NCBI GenBank assembly: GCA_910585655.1 | Contig: CAJUFW010000017.1 | Coordinates: 17,809 to 30,595 of the forward strand | Length of the DNA: 12,787 nucleotides | Origin: an uncultured Lachnospiraceae bacterium | GTDB taxonomy: Bacteria; Bacillota_A; Clostridia; Lachnospirales; Lachnospiraceae | Reading direction: 5' to 3' | Part shown: positions 5,615 through 12,787 of the stretch, in pieces | Layout: each line of letters begins with the position of its first letter | How positions within the stretch are numbered: the first letter of the stretch is position 1 | Program-made: the position numbers and the translations under genes | Notes under the pieces: model-generated | The model's input: only the letters and a program-made list of their open reading frames with translations | Told to the model about the DNA's origin: nothing | Databases searched by the model: none

Positions 5615-7043
5615 ACCAGGGAAGCCTGCCAAACAGGCTTCCCCTAAACGTTGCTTTTTTCTTTTTCTATTACTCGGCAGTTTGTTTTTTGACGGCATTT
5701 TTTCTGACCTTCAAAAACCAGATATCTTCTGCCAGACTCTCTCTTTGCAAGCCTCTATGACTTCCATGACTTCCACACCTTCCGACTCCGACCGTCCGAT
5801 CATTATTGCTGTAATTGATACCGGAATGGACTATCAGCACCCGGAATTAGTACCGTTTTTATGGACCAATCCTGGGGAAATCCCTGAAGACGGTATCGAC
5901 AATGACGGAAACGGCTATATAGATGACGTCTATGGCTGGGATTTTTATCACAATGACAATACGATCTGTCACTATAACCCGGATTCGCAGGGAACGATCC
6001 GACAAGCAGATCCGACGGACAACGACAACCATGGTACTCATCTTGCCGGAATTATCGCTTCCCAGATCACCCGCCTCCAATCTCTGACTTTGGCAGGTTT
6101 TTCTGTACAGATGATGAACCTTAAAGTCTTAGGCGGGGGACGTTCTGCCACCTCTTTCGGTACTGGATCGATTGCCCAGACCGTTCAAGCCATCCGGTAT
6201 GCAGAGGCAATGGGAGCGGATATCTGCTGCCTAAGCTGGGGGACCTCCTCCTACAGCAATACGCTTTATAAGGCTATCAAGGAATCGTCTATGCTCTTTG
6301 TCGCCGCCGCGGGAAATTCTTCCTCAGATAATGACGAAGATCCGGTTTATCCTGCCTCTTTTGCCCTTCCTAATCTGATTTCGGTAGCCAGTATAGACGA
6401 ATCCGGCGAACAGTTGTCTGTTTTTTCCAATTATGGAGCTTCCTCCGTTGATCTTGCAGCTCCTGGTCAGAAAATTGATAGTACCGTCATAGAAGGTCAT
6501 GCCGTAATGAGCGGAACTTCCATGGCTGCCCCTCAGATTTGCGCGGTTGCCGCTCTGCTCTATGCCGCCTCCGAAGGTCTTTCTGCCGCACAGATAAAAG
6601 AAGCGTTGCTCTCCGGCGGACACTTTCTCCCTGCGCTAGAAGGCTACCTCAAGTATCCGGCAGTTCCCGATCCAAAACAATCTCTCTGTCTGCTTGCCTC
6701 TCTAAAAGCAGATAAAGCCGCTCCGCAGATGGTTTGGCAAACCTCCTACGAAACGGCATATATTTCTGTACGGATCCAAGTCCTGGAAACAGGGGGCTCT
6801 GGTCTCCGTACCATTCGTTATCTTCCTGGCAGGCAGGAGCTTTCTGCCTTTCGGCACGGCACACTCGGAACTAACGTATCTGATATCATCGTATCAGATA
6901 ACGACCCTTCTCTTGCAGGCGGCGTCCTCAAGCTCTCTAAGCCAGGCTATTATACTTTTTACCTTTGCGACTATGCCGGGAACGAAACCCTTCAGATAGT
7001 CCCTGTCTGGCAGTCCCCGGTCATTTACATGCTGTCCCGATAA
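5601..7043 (+). CDS. Membrane-anchored or secreted subtilisin-like serine protease (S8)
   Basis: This is a subtilase of MEROPS family S8, expected outside the cytoplasmic membrane. With the ATG at 5601 the protein has 480 residues. It has a basic N-terminus and one hydrophobic segment (about residues 20-34), a signal peptide or anchor. The catalytic set is complete: Asp73 (AVIDTG), His144 (NDNHGTH), oxyanion Asn239 (AAAGN) and Ser307 (MSGTSMAAP). An acidic loop (DGIDNDGNGYIDD, residues 97-109) resembles the calcium-binding insertion of many subtilases. The last 110 residues resemble an Ig-like or beta-sandwich module (GYYTFYLCDYAGNE). No long propeptide is evident between anchor and catalytic domain. 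The chosen start overlaps the FliD-like gene by 14 nt, suggesting translational coupling; an in-frame ATG at 5568 is the alternative. Neither has a strong ribosome binding site. The substrate is unknown; the adjacent FliD-like protein is a candidate target or partner. Confidence 0.88.
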   Translation: MNAYKPGKPAKQASPKRCFFLFLLLGSLFFDGIFSDLQKPDIFCQTLSLQASMTSMTSTPSDSDRPIIIAVIDTGMDYQHPELVPFLWTNPGEIPEDGIDNDGNGYIDDVYGWDFYHNDNTICHYNPDSQGTIRQADPTDNDNHGTHLAGIIASQITRLQSLTLAGFSVQMMNLKVLGGGRSATSFGTGSIAQTVQAIRYAEAMGADICCLSWGTSSYSNTLYKAIKESSMLFVAAAGNSSSDNDEDPVYPASFALPNLISVASIDESGEQLSVFSNYGASSVDLAAPGQKIDSTVIEGHAVMSGTSMAAPQICAVAALLYAASEGLSAAQIKEALLSGGHFLPALEGYLKYPAVPDPKQSLCLLASLKADKAAPQMVWQTSYETAYISVRIQVLETGGSGLRTIRYLPGRQELSAFRHGTLGTNVSDIIVSDNDPSLAGGVLKLSKPGYYTFYLCDYAGNETLQIVPVWQSPVIYMLSR

Positions 7044-7051
7044 CGCTTTTT

Positions 7052-7849
7052 CTAAAGTCGCTTGATTGCGCCAGTCGGACACTTCTCTACGCAAGTGCCG
7101 CATCCGGTACATTTACTCTGGTCGATATGCGCCAGGTTGTTTTCTACGATAATCGCTCCGTCCGGGCAGTTCTTCGCGCAGATTCCGCAGCCGATACATC
7201 CTGCTTCGCAGACTGCCTTGACGTCTTTTCCCTTTTCGGTAGAATGACATCCTACCGCTGCTTCTGCCTCATACGGAACAAGCTCAATCAACTCTAACGG
7301 GCAAGCCGCAACACAGCGACCGCACGCCGTACACTTTTCTTTATCCACTACGGCAATTCCGTTCTCTACATGGATCGCATCAAATGGGCAAGTCCTGACA
7401 CATGTTCCAAGCCCCATACAGCCAAAAGAACACGCTTTCCCAGACTGCCCTGGTGCCACTGCCGCCTTTTTACAATCCTGTACGCCAAAATAATTTCCTT
7501 TATAACTAGCTTTGTCACAGGTTCCGCCGCATTTTACAAAGGCTACCTGACGAACCGTCTTGCCGGCGCTTACTCCCATAATCGAAGAAATCGCCTCTGC
7601 CACTGCCGCTCCTCCTACCGGACAGGCGCCGACCGAAGCCTCGCCTGCTGCAATCGCCTTTGCCAGTCCGTCGCAGCCCGGATAGCCGCAGCCACCGCAA
7701 TTATTTCCTGGAAGTGCTTCCCGTACTGCCAGTTCCCGTTCGTCTACTTCTACCCGGAAAAAGTTTCCTGCTATACCAAGGAGTAATCCGACGAGCAAAG
7801 CAACGCCGCCAATCAGCGCTGCCGAAATTACAATAGTCATAATATCCAT
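7052..7849 (-). CDS. rnfB: Rnf complex ferredoxin-type subunit RnfB
   Basis: RnfB is the iron-sulfur subunit that takes electrons from reduced ferredoxin into the Rnf complex. The 265-residue product has one N-terminal transmembrane helix (about residues 4-27) and then many clusters. Cys 51/54/59/76 (NNCGGCGYPGC...C) match the RnfB/Fer4_4 motif. Four further ferredoxin-type sets follow at 140/144/150/154, 173/176/179/183, 218/221/224/228 and 247/250/253/257. Five other Cys (107, 111, 126, 201, 214) could hold an additional cluster. The start is the ATG at 7849, preceded by AAGGAGG 10 nt upstream, rather than an in-frame ATG at 7900. It is the last gene of rnfCDGEAB, 19 bp after rnfA. Its stop lies only 8 bp from the convergent protease stop. 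Confidence 0.95.
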   Translation of the reverse strand: MDIMTIVISAALIGGVALLVGLLLGIAGNFFRVEVDERELAVREALPGNNCGGCGYPGCDGLAKAIAAGEASVGACPVGGAAVAEAISSIMGVSAGKTVRQVAFVKCGGTCDKASYKGNYFGVQDCKKAAVAPGQSGKACSFGCMGLGTCVRTCPFDAIHVENGIAVVDKEKCTACGRCVAACPLELIELVPYEAEAAVGCHSTEKGKDVKAVCEAGCIGCGICAKNCPDGAIIVENNLAHIDQSKCTGCGTCVEKCPTGAIKRL

Positions 7850-7868
7850 CTCTTCGTTTCCTCCTTTT

Positions 7869-8447
7869 TTACATGAGTCCTGCAAAGCCGCTAAACGCAA
7901 TCGCCATCAGGGCTGCCGTAATCAGTACGATTGGAGACCCCTGAAAAGACTTAGGAATCTCTGTATTGTTCTCCATCCGCTCCCGGAGACCGGCAAGAAT
8001 CACGATCGACAGCGTAAAGCCGGAAGCAATTCCTACCGAGTAGAAAATGCTCTGCAAAAAGGTATGTTCAAACTGAATGTTGTTGATCGCTACACCTAAT
8101 ACGGCACAGTTGGTAGTAATCAAAGGTAAATAAACTCCCAGTGCATTGTAAAGCGCCGGGCTGATCTTTTTTAATACCATTTCTACAAACTGTACCAGCG
8201 CCGCAATCACCAGAATAAAGACAATCGTCTGCAAATACCTCAGTTCTAACGGATCCAGGATAAATTTCTGAATCGCAAACGTACACATTGACGCCAGTGT
8301 AATGACGAAAATAACCGCAGCTCCCATCCCGGCTGCCGTCTTGACCTTTTTGGATACGCCAAGGAACGGGCAAATCCCCAGGAACTGTGTCAATACAACG
8401 TTATTGACCAGCGCGGCTGATACAAATAGTAAAATCAAATCCTTCAC
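7869..8447 (-). CDS. rnfA: Rnf complex membrane subunit RnfA
   Basis: RnfA is a six-helix integral membrane subunit, paired with RnfE, forming part of the ion-conducting core of the ferredoxin:NAD+ oxidoreductase. The 192-residue product is the normal length. It shows conserved NNVVLTQFLGICPFLG (about residues 15-30) and YLPLITTNCAVLG (about 105-117). The Cys residues in these two half-helices are known in the family as ligands for a shared intramembrane iron-sulfur centre. The start codon is GTG at 8447, preceded by GGAGGG about 7 nt upstream. It lies 21 bp after rnfE. Confidence 0.96.
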   Translation of the reverse strand: MKDLILLFVSAALVNNVVLTQFLGICPFLGVSKKVKTAAGMGAAVIFVITLASMCTFAIQKFILDPLELRYLQTIVFILVIAALVQFVEMVLKKISPALYNALGVYLPLITTNCAVLGVAINNIQFEHTFLQSIFYSVGIASGFTLSIVILAGLRERMENNTEIPKSFQGSPIVLITAALMAIAFSGFAGLM

Positions 8448-8468
8448 TATCTTTCCCTCCTAATCTCG

Positions 8469-9167
8469 CTACTTTTTCTCCGCAATCCTGGCATGATTTT
8501 CCGCACAGGCGCTTCCGGAACATTTGTCACAGCTTCCGCCACACCCTGCCGTCGCCGGTACAGAGCCGTTTGTCGCAGATTTTAACTTAAACTTATTCTG
8601 CAGAGCGCCTAATATCGCTACAACCAGGAACGCTCCTGCCGGTTTTACAAAAATCGTAATCGGCTCATAAGCCTTTGGCATAACGGCAGCTCCAAAAATC
8701 GTCCCTGCGCCCAAAATCTCACGTACCAGACCGATACAGGTCAGACCAACGGTAAAGCCCAATCCCATACCAATACCATCAAAAATAGCCAGACCGACAG
8801 AATTCCTTGAAGCATAAGCCTCTGCCCGACCTAAGATGATACAGTTTACTACGATCAACGGGATATAGATACCCAACGCATCATTTAGACTCTTTAAATA
8901 AGCCTGTAGCAAAAGCTGTACAATCGTCACAAAGGACGCTACTACTACAATATACGCCGGAATACGCACTCTGTCCGGAATCATCTTCCGCAGCATGGAA
9001 ATCAGCGCATTGGACATAATCAATACTACGGCAGTCGTCAATCCCATTCCCAGACCGTTGGTAGCAGAAGTCGTTACTGCCAAGGTCGGACACATACCCA
9101 GCATCAGAACAAAAATAGGATTTTCCTTGATAATGCCGTTCCATAAACGTTCCATATATCGTTTCAT
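8469..9167 (-). CDS. rnfE: Rnf complex membrane subunit RnfE with Cys-rich C-terminal tail
   Basis: RnfE is a six-helix subunit that pairs with RnfA in the membrane. The 232-residue product contains RLWNGIIKENPIFVLMLGMCPTLAV at the N-terminus and YIPLIVVNCIILGRAEA mid-protein, the half-helix signatures equivalent to those of RnfA. After the last helix there is a tail of about 30 residues with Cys 209, 213, 216 and 221 in a C-x3-C-x2-C-x4-C pattern followed by ENH. Such a tail is beyond the minimal RnfE core and could bind metal or an iron-sulfur cluster. AAGGAGG lies 11 nt before the ATG. It is 16 bp after rnfG. Confidence 0.95.
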   Translation of the reverse strand: MKRYMERLWNGIIKENPIFVLMLGMCPTLAVTTSATNGLGMGLTTAVVLIMSNALISMLRKMIPDRVRIPAYIVVVASFVTIVQLLLQAYLKSLNDALGIYIPLIVVNCIILGRAEAYASRNSVGLAIFDGIGMGLGFTVGLTCIGLVREILGAGTIFGAAVMPKAYEPITIFVKPAGAFLVVAILGALQNKFKLKSATNGSVPATAGCGGSCDKCSGSACAENHARIAEKK

Positions 9168-9183
9168 TCTTGTTTAGCCCTCC

Positions 9184-9801
9184 TTACTGTGCCGCCGACA
9201 TCTGCTGCACAAAAACCAATGCGGCATTCATTGCATTGGTGACAGCCTTACTGGTTACGGTAGCACCCGACATCGCATCGACGTTTTCGCCTAAAGCAAA
9301 CTGATCGGTCGTTTTTCCTACAAACTGATTCATGAAATCCGGCTCAGTTGCTTTCGCTCCGATTCCCTGTGTCTCGTTCATCACCAGGAATTCCATCCCG
9401 GAAATCGTTCCGTCTAATTTAATGCCTACGCTGATAGAAATCTGCCCGGAATAACCGTTGGTCGAATCCGTGACCATCGCATAACCAATCACATTGCCGG
9501 AAGCATCCAGCGCCTGATATGCTTCCTGTACCGCAGCCCGGTCTACGCCTGCCGCCGCTAAAGCATTGGTATAGGCTTCAGAAGTTACGGCTGCCTTCAC
9601 CGCCTCATCCTCTGCAAAATCAGCAGCTTCCGGAAATACGGACTCATAAGCAGAAAGCTTTTCTTTGAGCTTTGCCTCTTCAATCGGTCCTTTGGTCAGC
9701 TCATATACAAAGCCCAGCAGTGCGCCTGCCACTAAGGTAATGAGACACAGCGCCAGGGCGTCTTTGATAAAACTTTGGTTGTTTGTCTTACTTGTTGCCA
9801 T
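9184..9801 (-). CDS. rnfG: Rnf complex flavoprotein subunit RnfG
   Basis: RnfG is an FMN-carrying subunit anchored by one N-terminal helix, with its flavin domain on the outer side of the membrane. The 205-residue product has the anchor at about residues 15-33. It has the conserved ETQGIGAKATEPDFMNQFVGK segment, then DAMSGATVTS. Thr181 of the SGAT motif is the expected site of covalent FMN attachment. The start is the ATG at 9801 (MATSKTNNQSF), since the in-frame ATG at 9849 would put an unlikely basic extension on the protein and overlap rnfD deeply. The chosen start overlaps the rnfD end by 14 nt, suggesting translational coupling. Confidence 0.94.
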   Translation of the reverse strand: MATSKTNNQSFIKDALALCLITLVAGALLGFVYELTKGPIEEAKLKEKLSAYESVFPEAADFAEDEAVKAAVTSEAYTNALAAAGVDRAAVQEAYQALDASGNVIGYAMVTDSTNGYSGQISISVGIKLDGTISGMEFLVMNETQGIGAKATEPDFMNQFVGKTTDQFALGENVDAMSGATVTSKAVTNAMNAALVFVQQMSAAQ

Positions 9802-10729
9802 GCTTTGCACCTGCCTTTCCAAATGACCTCGGAATGGTAATCTTCTCAATCAACGGAACCAAAAGGTTACAGAGAATAATTGCATAGGATACACCCTCCG
9901 CACTGGCTCCGTATGTACGGAAGACACCTGTTAAAATACCCAAGATAACGGCATAAATCACCTGTCCCCATACGGTAATCGGGCTGGTGGTATAGTCGTT
10001 TGCCATAAAGAACGCGCCTAAAAGAAGACCGCCGCCGCAAACCTGTGCCGCCATAAACTCCGGAGCAAAGCCGTTTTTATGGAAAATCCCGGTAAATAAA
10101 ACCGTCGTCACAATATAGATTACCGGAATCCTCCAGGTAATGACCTTCTTGATCAGCAGATATGCCGCGCCCAGCAAAATAGCCAGCGCGGAGGTCTCTC
10201 CAATCGTCCCGCCTGTAGTACCGAAAAACATGCTCAGCAAATTCAGCTTACCGCCTTCTTTAAGGACAGCTAACGGAGTAGGACCGGATACCCCATCCAT
10301 CACAAAATTAGTCATATGCCCTGCAAAACTGATCAGCAAAAAGCAGCGAGCTGCCAGAGCCGGATTCATAATATTCTGTCCGACTCCGCCAAACAGCATT
10401 TTTACTACTAAAATAGCAAACACTCCGCCCAGCACACAAATCCACCACGGAACCGTAGGCGGCAGGTTCAGAGCGAGCAAAAGACCGGTAACAACGGCAG
10501 AAAGATCACCTATCGTCACTCTCTGTTTCATCAGTACCTCATACACCAGCTCCGTCAGCACACAGGTAGCAACGGTAATCAAAATGGTCAAAAACGCGCT
10601 CAGCCCGAAATTATAAATACCAAAAATACTGGCTGGAAGCAACGCTACAACAACGTCAAACATAATATCTGTCGTATTCACATGATCCCGGATATGCGGG
10701 GATGCGGATACATTATATATCTTACTCAA
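9788..10729 (-). CDS. rnfD: Rnf complex membrane flavoprotein subunit RnfD
   Basis: RnfD is a multi-helix membrane subunit homologous to NqrB, carrying covalently bound FMN. The 313-residue product starts MSKIYNVSASPHIRDHVNT, the family signature. It contains GGVGQNIMNPALAARCFLL (about 114-132) and DGVSGPTPLAVL (145-156); Thr151 is the expected FMN-linked residue. About nine or ten hydrophobic segments are visible. The start codon is TTG at 10729, preceded by AGAGGTG. It lies 33 bp after rnfC and overlaps rnfG by 14 nt. The final residues are short and basic. Confidence 0.95.
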   Translation of the reverse strand: MSKIYNVSASPHIRDHVNTTDIMFDVVVALLPASIFGIYNFGLSAFLTILITVATCVLTELVYEVLMKQRVTIGDLSAVVTGLLLALNLPPTVPWWICVLGGVFAILVVKMLFGGVGQNIMNPALAARCFLLISFAGHMTNFVMDGVSGPTPLAVLKEGGKLNLLSMFFGTTGGTIGETSALAILLGAAYLLIKKVITWRIPVIYIVTTVLFTGIFHKNGFAPEFMAAQVCGGGLLLGAFFMANDYTTSPITVWGQVIYAVILGILTGVFRTYGASAEGVSYAIILCNLLVPLIEKITIPRSFGKAGAKHGNK

Positions 10730-10762
10730 GTGTTACACCTCTTTCTTTCTATTCAGGCTTTC

Positions 10763-12082
10763 TTATGCCTTTGCCTTGCGGCTGGCTGCCACACCTTGCT
10801 TTCCCTCTACGCAAAGCTGTGTAAGCGGTTTCTTTGCCGGGCAGACATAGGTACAGCTTCCACACGCATAACATTCCATCCCGTGCATCTTTTCAAATGC
10901 TTCGTAATCCTCACGCAGCACAACTTCCGCTAACTTCTTTGGCACCAGCCTCATTGGGCAGACCGATACACAACGTCCGCAGCGGATACAAGCCGTCACC
11001 TGTTCTGCAGCAACAGAGTCCTTTTTAAACGCCAGCAAGGAAGAAGACGTCTTTGTTACCGGGATGTTTAAGGTAGATAATGCCTGTCCCATCATCGGAC
11101 CGCCGGAAATTATCTTTTCCGGATCCTCCACAAAGCCCTCTGCCTGCTTTAACATCTCTGCATAGTGCATACCAATCCGCACATTGACATTGATCGGATT
11201 ACGCACGGCATCCCCCGTCAGAGTAATGATCCGACGGATTAACGGTGTTGTCTCGCATACCGCATTATAAATAGAAATCACAGTGTCTACGTTATTCACA
11301 ATACAGCCTACGTCTGCCGGAAGTCTGTCTGATCCGATCTTCCTGCCCGTCACCATAGAAATGACCTGACGCTCTGCTCCCTGCGGATATTTGGTTTTTA
11401 AAGATACCACAGAAATATTACTTTCTCCGGATACTGCCTCCTGCATCACGCGAATCGCTTCCGGCTTATTGTCCTCAATCGCAATAACGCCTTTCGCCTT
11501 TTCAAACAGACGCAATAGGACTTTCAGACCTCCGACCAGCTTCTGTGGCTCTTCCAACATGATTCGGTAATCCGAGGTCAGATACGGTTCACATTCCGCA
11601 GCATTTACAATGACATGATCGATCGCCTCCGGGTTCTTTGGAGTCAGCTTGACATGAGTCGGGAAGCCTGCGCCGCCCAGACCGACAATACCTGCTTCCT
11701 TTACGATCTCCCTGATTTCATCCTTAGACAGCTTGGTATAGTCCCTCTTTTCCCCAAAGCCAGGGACAGTCCGGTATTCCTCATCATTGACAATGACAAT
11801 GGACAATACCTTTTTCCCGTTCACGGTCAGGCGAGGCTCAATGACCTTCACCTTACCCGATACCGAGCTGATGATATTGGAAGAAACAAAACCGCCTGCC
11901 TCTGCGATCTTCTGCCCTACCAGAACAGTGTCTCCTACGGCTACTACCGGCTTCGCTGGGGCGCCGATATGCTGCACAACCGGAAATACCATATCGCCTT
12001 CCGGCTGCACCAACACGATCGGCTTATCCTTGGACAAATCCTTCCCATCGTATGGATGAACCCCTCCCTTAAATGTTGGCAT
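10763..12082 (-). CDS. rnfC: Rnf complex NADH-binding subunit RnfC
   Basis: RnfC is the peripheral cytoplasmic subunit that exchanges electrons with NAD+/NADH. The 439-residue product begins MPTFKGGVHPYDGKDLS. It carries the glycine-rich GLGGAGFPTHVKL at about 134-146, the NAAECEPYLTSDYR motif at about 160-173 and YPQGAERQ, all typical of this family and of the Nqo1-type fold. Two ferredoxin-type 4Fe-4S motifs follow at Cys 365/368/371/375 and 404/407/410/414. The start is the ATG at 12082, downstream of AGAGGG. An in-frame ATG at 12148 coincides with the predicted transcription start and cannot be used. It is the first gene of the operon. Confidence 0.95.
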   Translation of the reverse strand: MPTFKGGVHPYDGKDLSKDKPIVLVQPEGDMVFPVVQHIGAPAKPVVAVGDTVLVGQKIAEAGGFVSSNIISSVSGKVKVIEPRLTVNGKKVLSIVIVNDEEYRTVPGFGEKRDYTKLSKDEIREIVKEAGIVGLGGAGFPTHVKLTPKNPEAIDHVIVNAAECEPYLTSDYRIMLEEPQKLVGGLKVLLRLFEKAKGVIAIEDNKPEAIRVMQEAVSGESNISVVSLKTKYPQGAERQVISMVTGRKIGSDRLPADVGCIVNNVDTVISIYNAVCETTPLIRRIITLTGDAVRNPINVNVRIGMHYAEMLKQAEGFVEDPEKIISGGPMMGQALSTLNIPVTKTSSSLLAFKKDSVAAEQVTACIRCGRCVSVCPMRLVPKKLAEVVLREDYEAFEKMHGMECYACGSCTYVCPAKKPLTQLCVEGKQGVAASRKAKA

Positions 12083-12150
12083 CACATATCCCTCTTTCCT
12101 TCTTGATTCTCCCGTCCTGCACCATACAAAACGGGGCATACTAACCATAA

Positions 12151-12178
12151 TATCTATTATACCACAGTTTTATCTATT
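12151..12178. repeat. Direct repeat TATCTATT flanking the rnf -10 box
   Basis: Two identical 8-base copies of TATCTATT lie at 12151-12158 and 12171-12178, exactly 20 bp apart, that is two helical turns. One overlaps the -10 box and the other abuts the -35 box of the rnf promoter. This spacing would place two protein contacts on the same DNA face. The region is A/T-rich, so chance is possible. Confidence 0.35.
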
Positions 12179-12183
12179 TTCAA
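12156..12183 (-). promoter_or_regulatory. Extended -10 promoter of the rnfCDGEAB operon
   Basis: On the minus strand TTGAAA (12178-12183) and TATAAT (12156-12161) are separated by 16 bp. TGTGG directly before the -10 makes an extended -10-like context. The predicted start is near 12149, with a leader of about 67 nt before the rnfC ATG. No other promoter of this quality was seen inside the operon. Confidence 0.75.
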
Positions 12184-12324
12184 AACACATTTTTCTTTTT
12201 TTTGCAGATTTTATATTTTTATAGCTTTTTCGTGTTTTCTCTCCCCTATTTTATAAAAACAGAGGATGGATGTTGAAAAAATATCTCTTTTTTGGTAAAG
12301 TTAGAAGAAGAAAGGAAGATGAAA

Positions 12325-12738
12325 ATGAAACATCTTGATGAAATAGACCGTTCGATCCTGGCAATTGCCAAAACCTTATTTTTAGAACAGGGAATCCGAA
12401 AAACCGAAATGAAGGACATTGCAGCCCAGGCGCAGATAGGCCGCAGTACGCTCTACCGCCGTTTTCCAAGCAAAGAAATCCTTTCCTTTTATATTGCCGT
12501 TGATATCCTTTGCACTTTAGACAACGCTGTACCATCGGAAAGCCAAAAAAACATACCCACCTGTAAAAACGGCTATGAAAAATTTGCTTCTTTTTCCAAA
12601 GCTTATGTCTCTGCCCTGACTGACCATATCCCGGAAATCCGTTTTTTGGATGAATTCGACCAGATTTTTACCGACCGTTATCCGGACGAGGAAATGTCCT
12701 CCCTCTTCCGAAACGCCAACGATATCGAAAGCTCCTAG
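12325..12738 (+). CDS. TetR/AcrR family regulator, ended early by an in-frame TAG
   Basis: This is a TetR-type DNA-binding regulator. The first 50 residues hold the helix-turn-helix domain: ILAIAKTLFLEQGIRKTEMKDIAAQAQIGRSTLYRRFPSKEIL matches the TetR pattern of A..LF...G...T...IA..A....TLYRRF.SKE. The rest is helical and divergent, as usual for the ligand-binding domain. The start is the ATG at 12325, with AAAGGA about 8 nt upstream; an ATG at 12319 is too near that site. The frame ends at TAG (12736-12738) after 137 residues, while family members usually have about 190. The same frame continues after the stop with plausible TetR sequence, so this looks like a nonsense-interrupted gene. It is divergent from rnfC, and whether it regulates rnf is unknown. 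Confidence 0.75.
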   Translation: MKHLDEIDRSILAIAKTLFLEQGIRKTEMKDIAAQAQIGRSTLYRRFPSKEILSFYIAVDILCTLDNAVPSESQKNIPTCKNGYEKFASFSKAYVSALTDHIPEIRFLDEFDQIFTDRYPDEEMSSLFRNANDIESS

Positions 12739-12787
12739 GGAACACTCTGTCTGGAGGAAGGGGTACACGACGGAAGCATCCGCCTGA
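12739..12787 (+). pseudogene. In-frame continuation of the TetR gene after the TAG
   Basis: Directly after the TAG and in the same frame the sequence reads GTLCLEEGVHDGSIRL to the window edge. The LEEGxxDGSIR pattern is common in the ligand-binding domain of TetR proteins at about this distance (residues 140-155) from the N-terminus. The reading frame has therefore been preserved past the stop. This points to a recent nonsense mutation, a base error in the assembly, or readthrough. The rest lies outside the window. Confidence 0.55.

Noticed and set aside
7370..7786. A long plus-strand open frame opposite rnfB
   Set aside because: It is a shadow of the Cys/Gly-rich rnfB coding sequence; the minus-strand frame has the full ferredoxin motifs.
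12182..12238. Inverted repeat AAAACAC ... GTGTTTT between rnfC and the TetR gene, considered as an operator or hairpin
   Set aside because: The 7-bp arms are 43 bp apart in very A/T-rich sequence; chance is the simplest explanation.
12736..12738. Recoding of the TAG as pyrrolysine
   Set aside because: There is no reason for pyrrolysine in a TetR regulator and no pyl gene in the window. A nonsense mutation or base error is simpler.

Overview
The window looks like chromosomal DNA of an anaerobic Gram-positive Clostridia species, most likely a Lachnospiraceae member. The reasons are: an rpmG-secE-nusG-rplK-rplA block of Firmicutes type, a complete Rnf complex in the clostridial gene order C-D-G-E-A-B, strong AGGAGG-type ribosome binding sites, and TTGACx/TATAAT promoters. 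The genus cannot be fixed from this sequence alone.

Layout. (1) 1-1843: a minus-strand MATE-family exporter with its own promoter, then a 385-bp gene-free stretch. That stretch holds the exporter's promoter with a CcpA/LacI-like palindrome, a strong rho-independent terminator, and a structured element just after rplA. (2) 1844-4200: the minus-strand operon rpmG-secE-nusG-rplK-rplA, driven by a clear promoter near 4170-4199. The rplK-rplA gap carries an RNA element resembling the L1-binding stalk of 23S rRNA, a likely autoregulatory site. The usual rplJ-rplL genes do not follow rplA in this window. (3) 4230-7043: a plus-strand two-gene unit. The first gene encodes a protein with the core signature of the flagellar cap protein FliD but without the canonical termini. 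It overlaps a membrane-anchored subtilisin-like protease with an intact catalytic triad. (4) 7052-12183: the minus-strand rnfCDGEAB operon for the ion-translocating ferredoxin:NAD+ oxidoreductase, with a strong extended -10 promoter. Its 3' end meets the protease gene tail to tail with 8 bp between the stop codons. (5) 12325-12787: a divergent TetR-family regulator. Its frame is broken by an in-frame TAG, and recognisable TetR C-terminal sequence continues after the stop.

Functionally, the window joins housekeeping translation, secretion and transcription genes with the main energy-conserving membrane complex of the cell. The rnf genes couple reduced ferredoxin oxidation to NAD+ reduction and Na+ or H+ export. 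The least expected part is the FliD-like/subtilase pair between these two blocks. No other flagellar gene is visible here, and the FliD-like protein lacks the termini that normally insert into a filament. The pair may therefore be a repurposed surface system. This is inference from sequence and context.

No tRNA, rRNA, CRISPR array, insertion sequence or attachment site was found.
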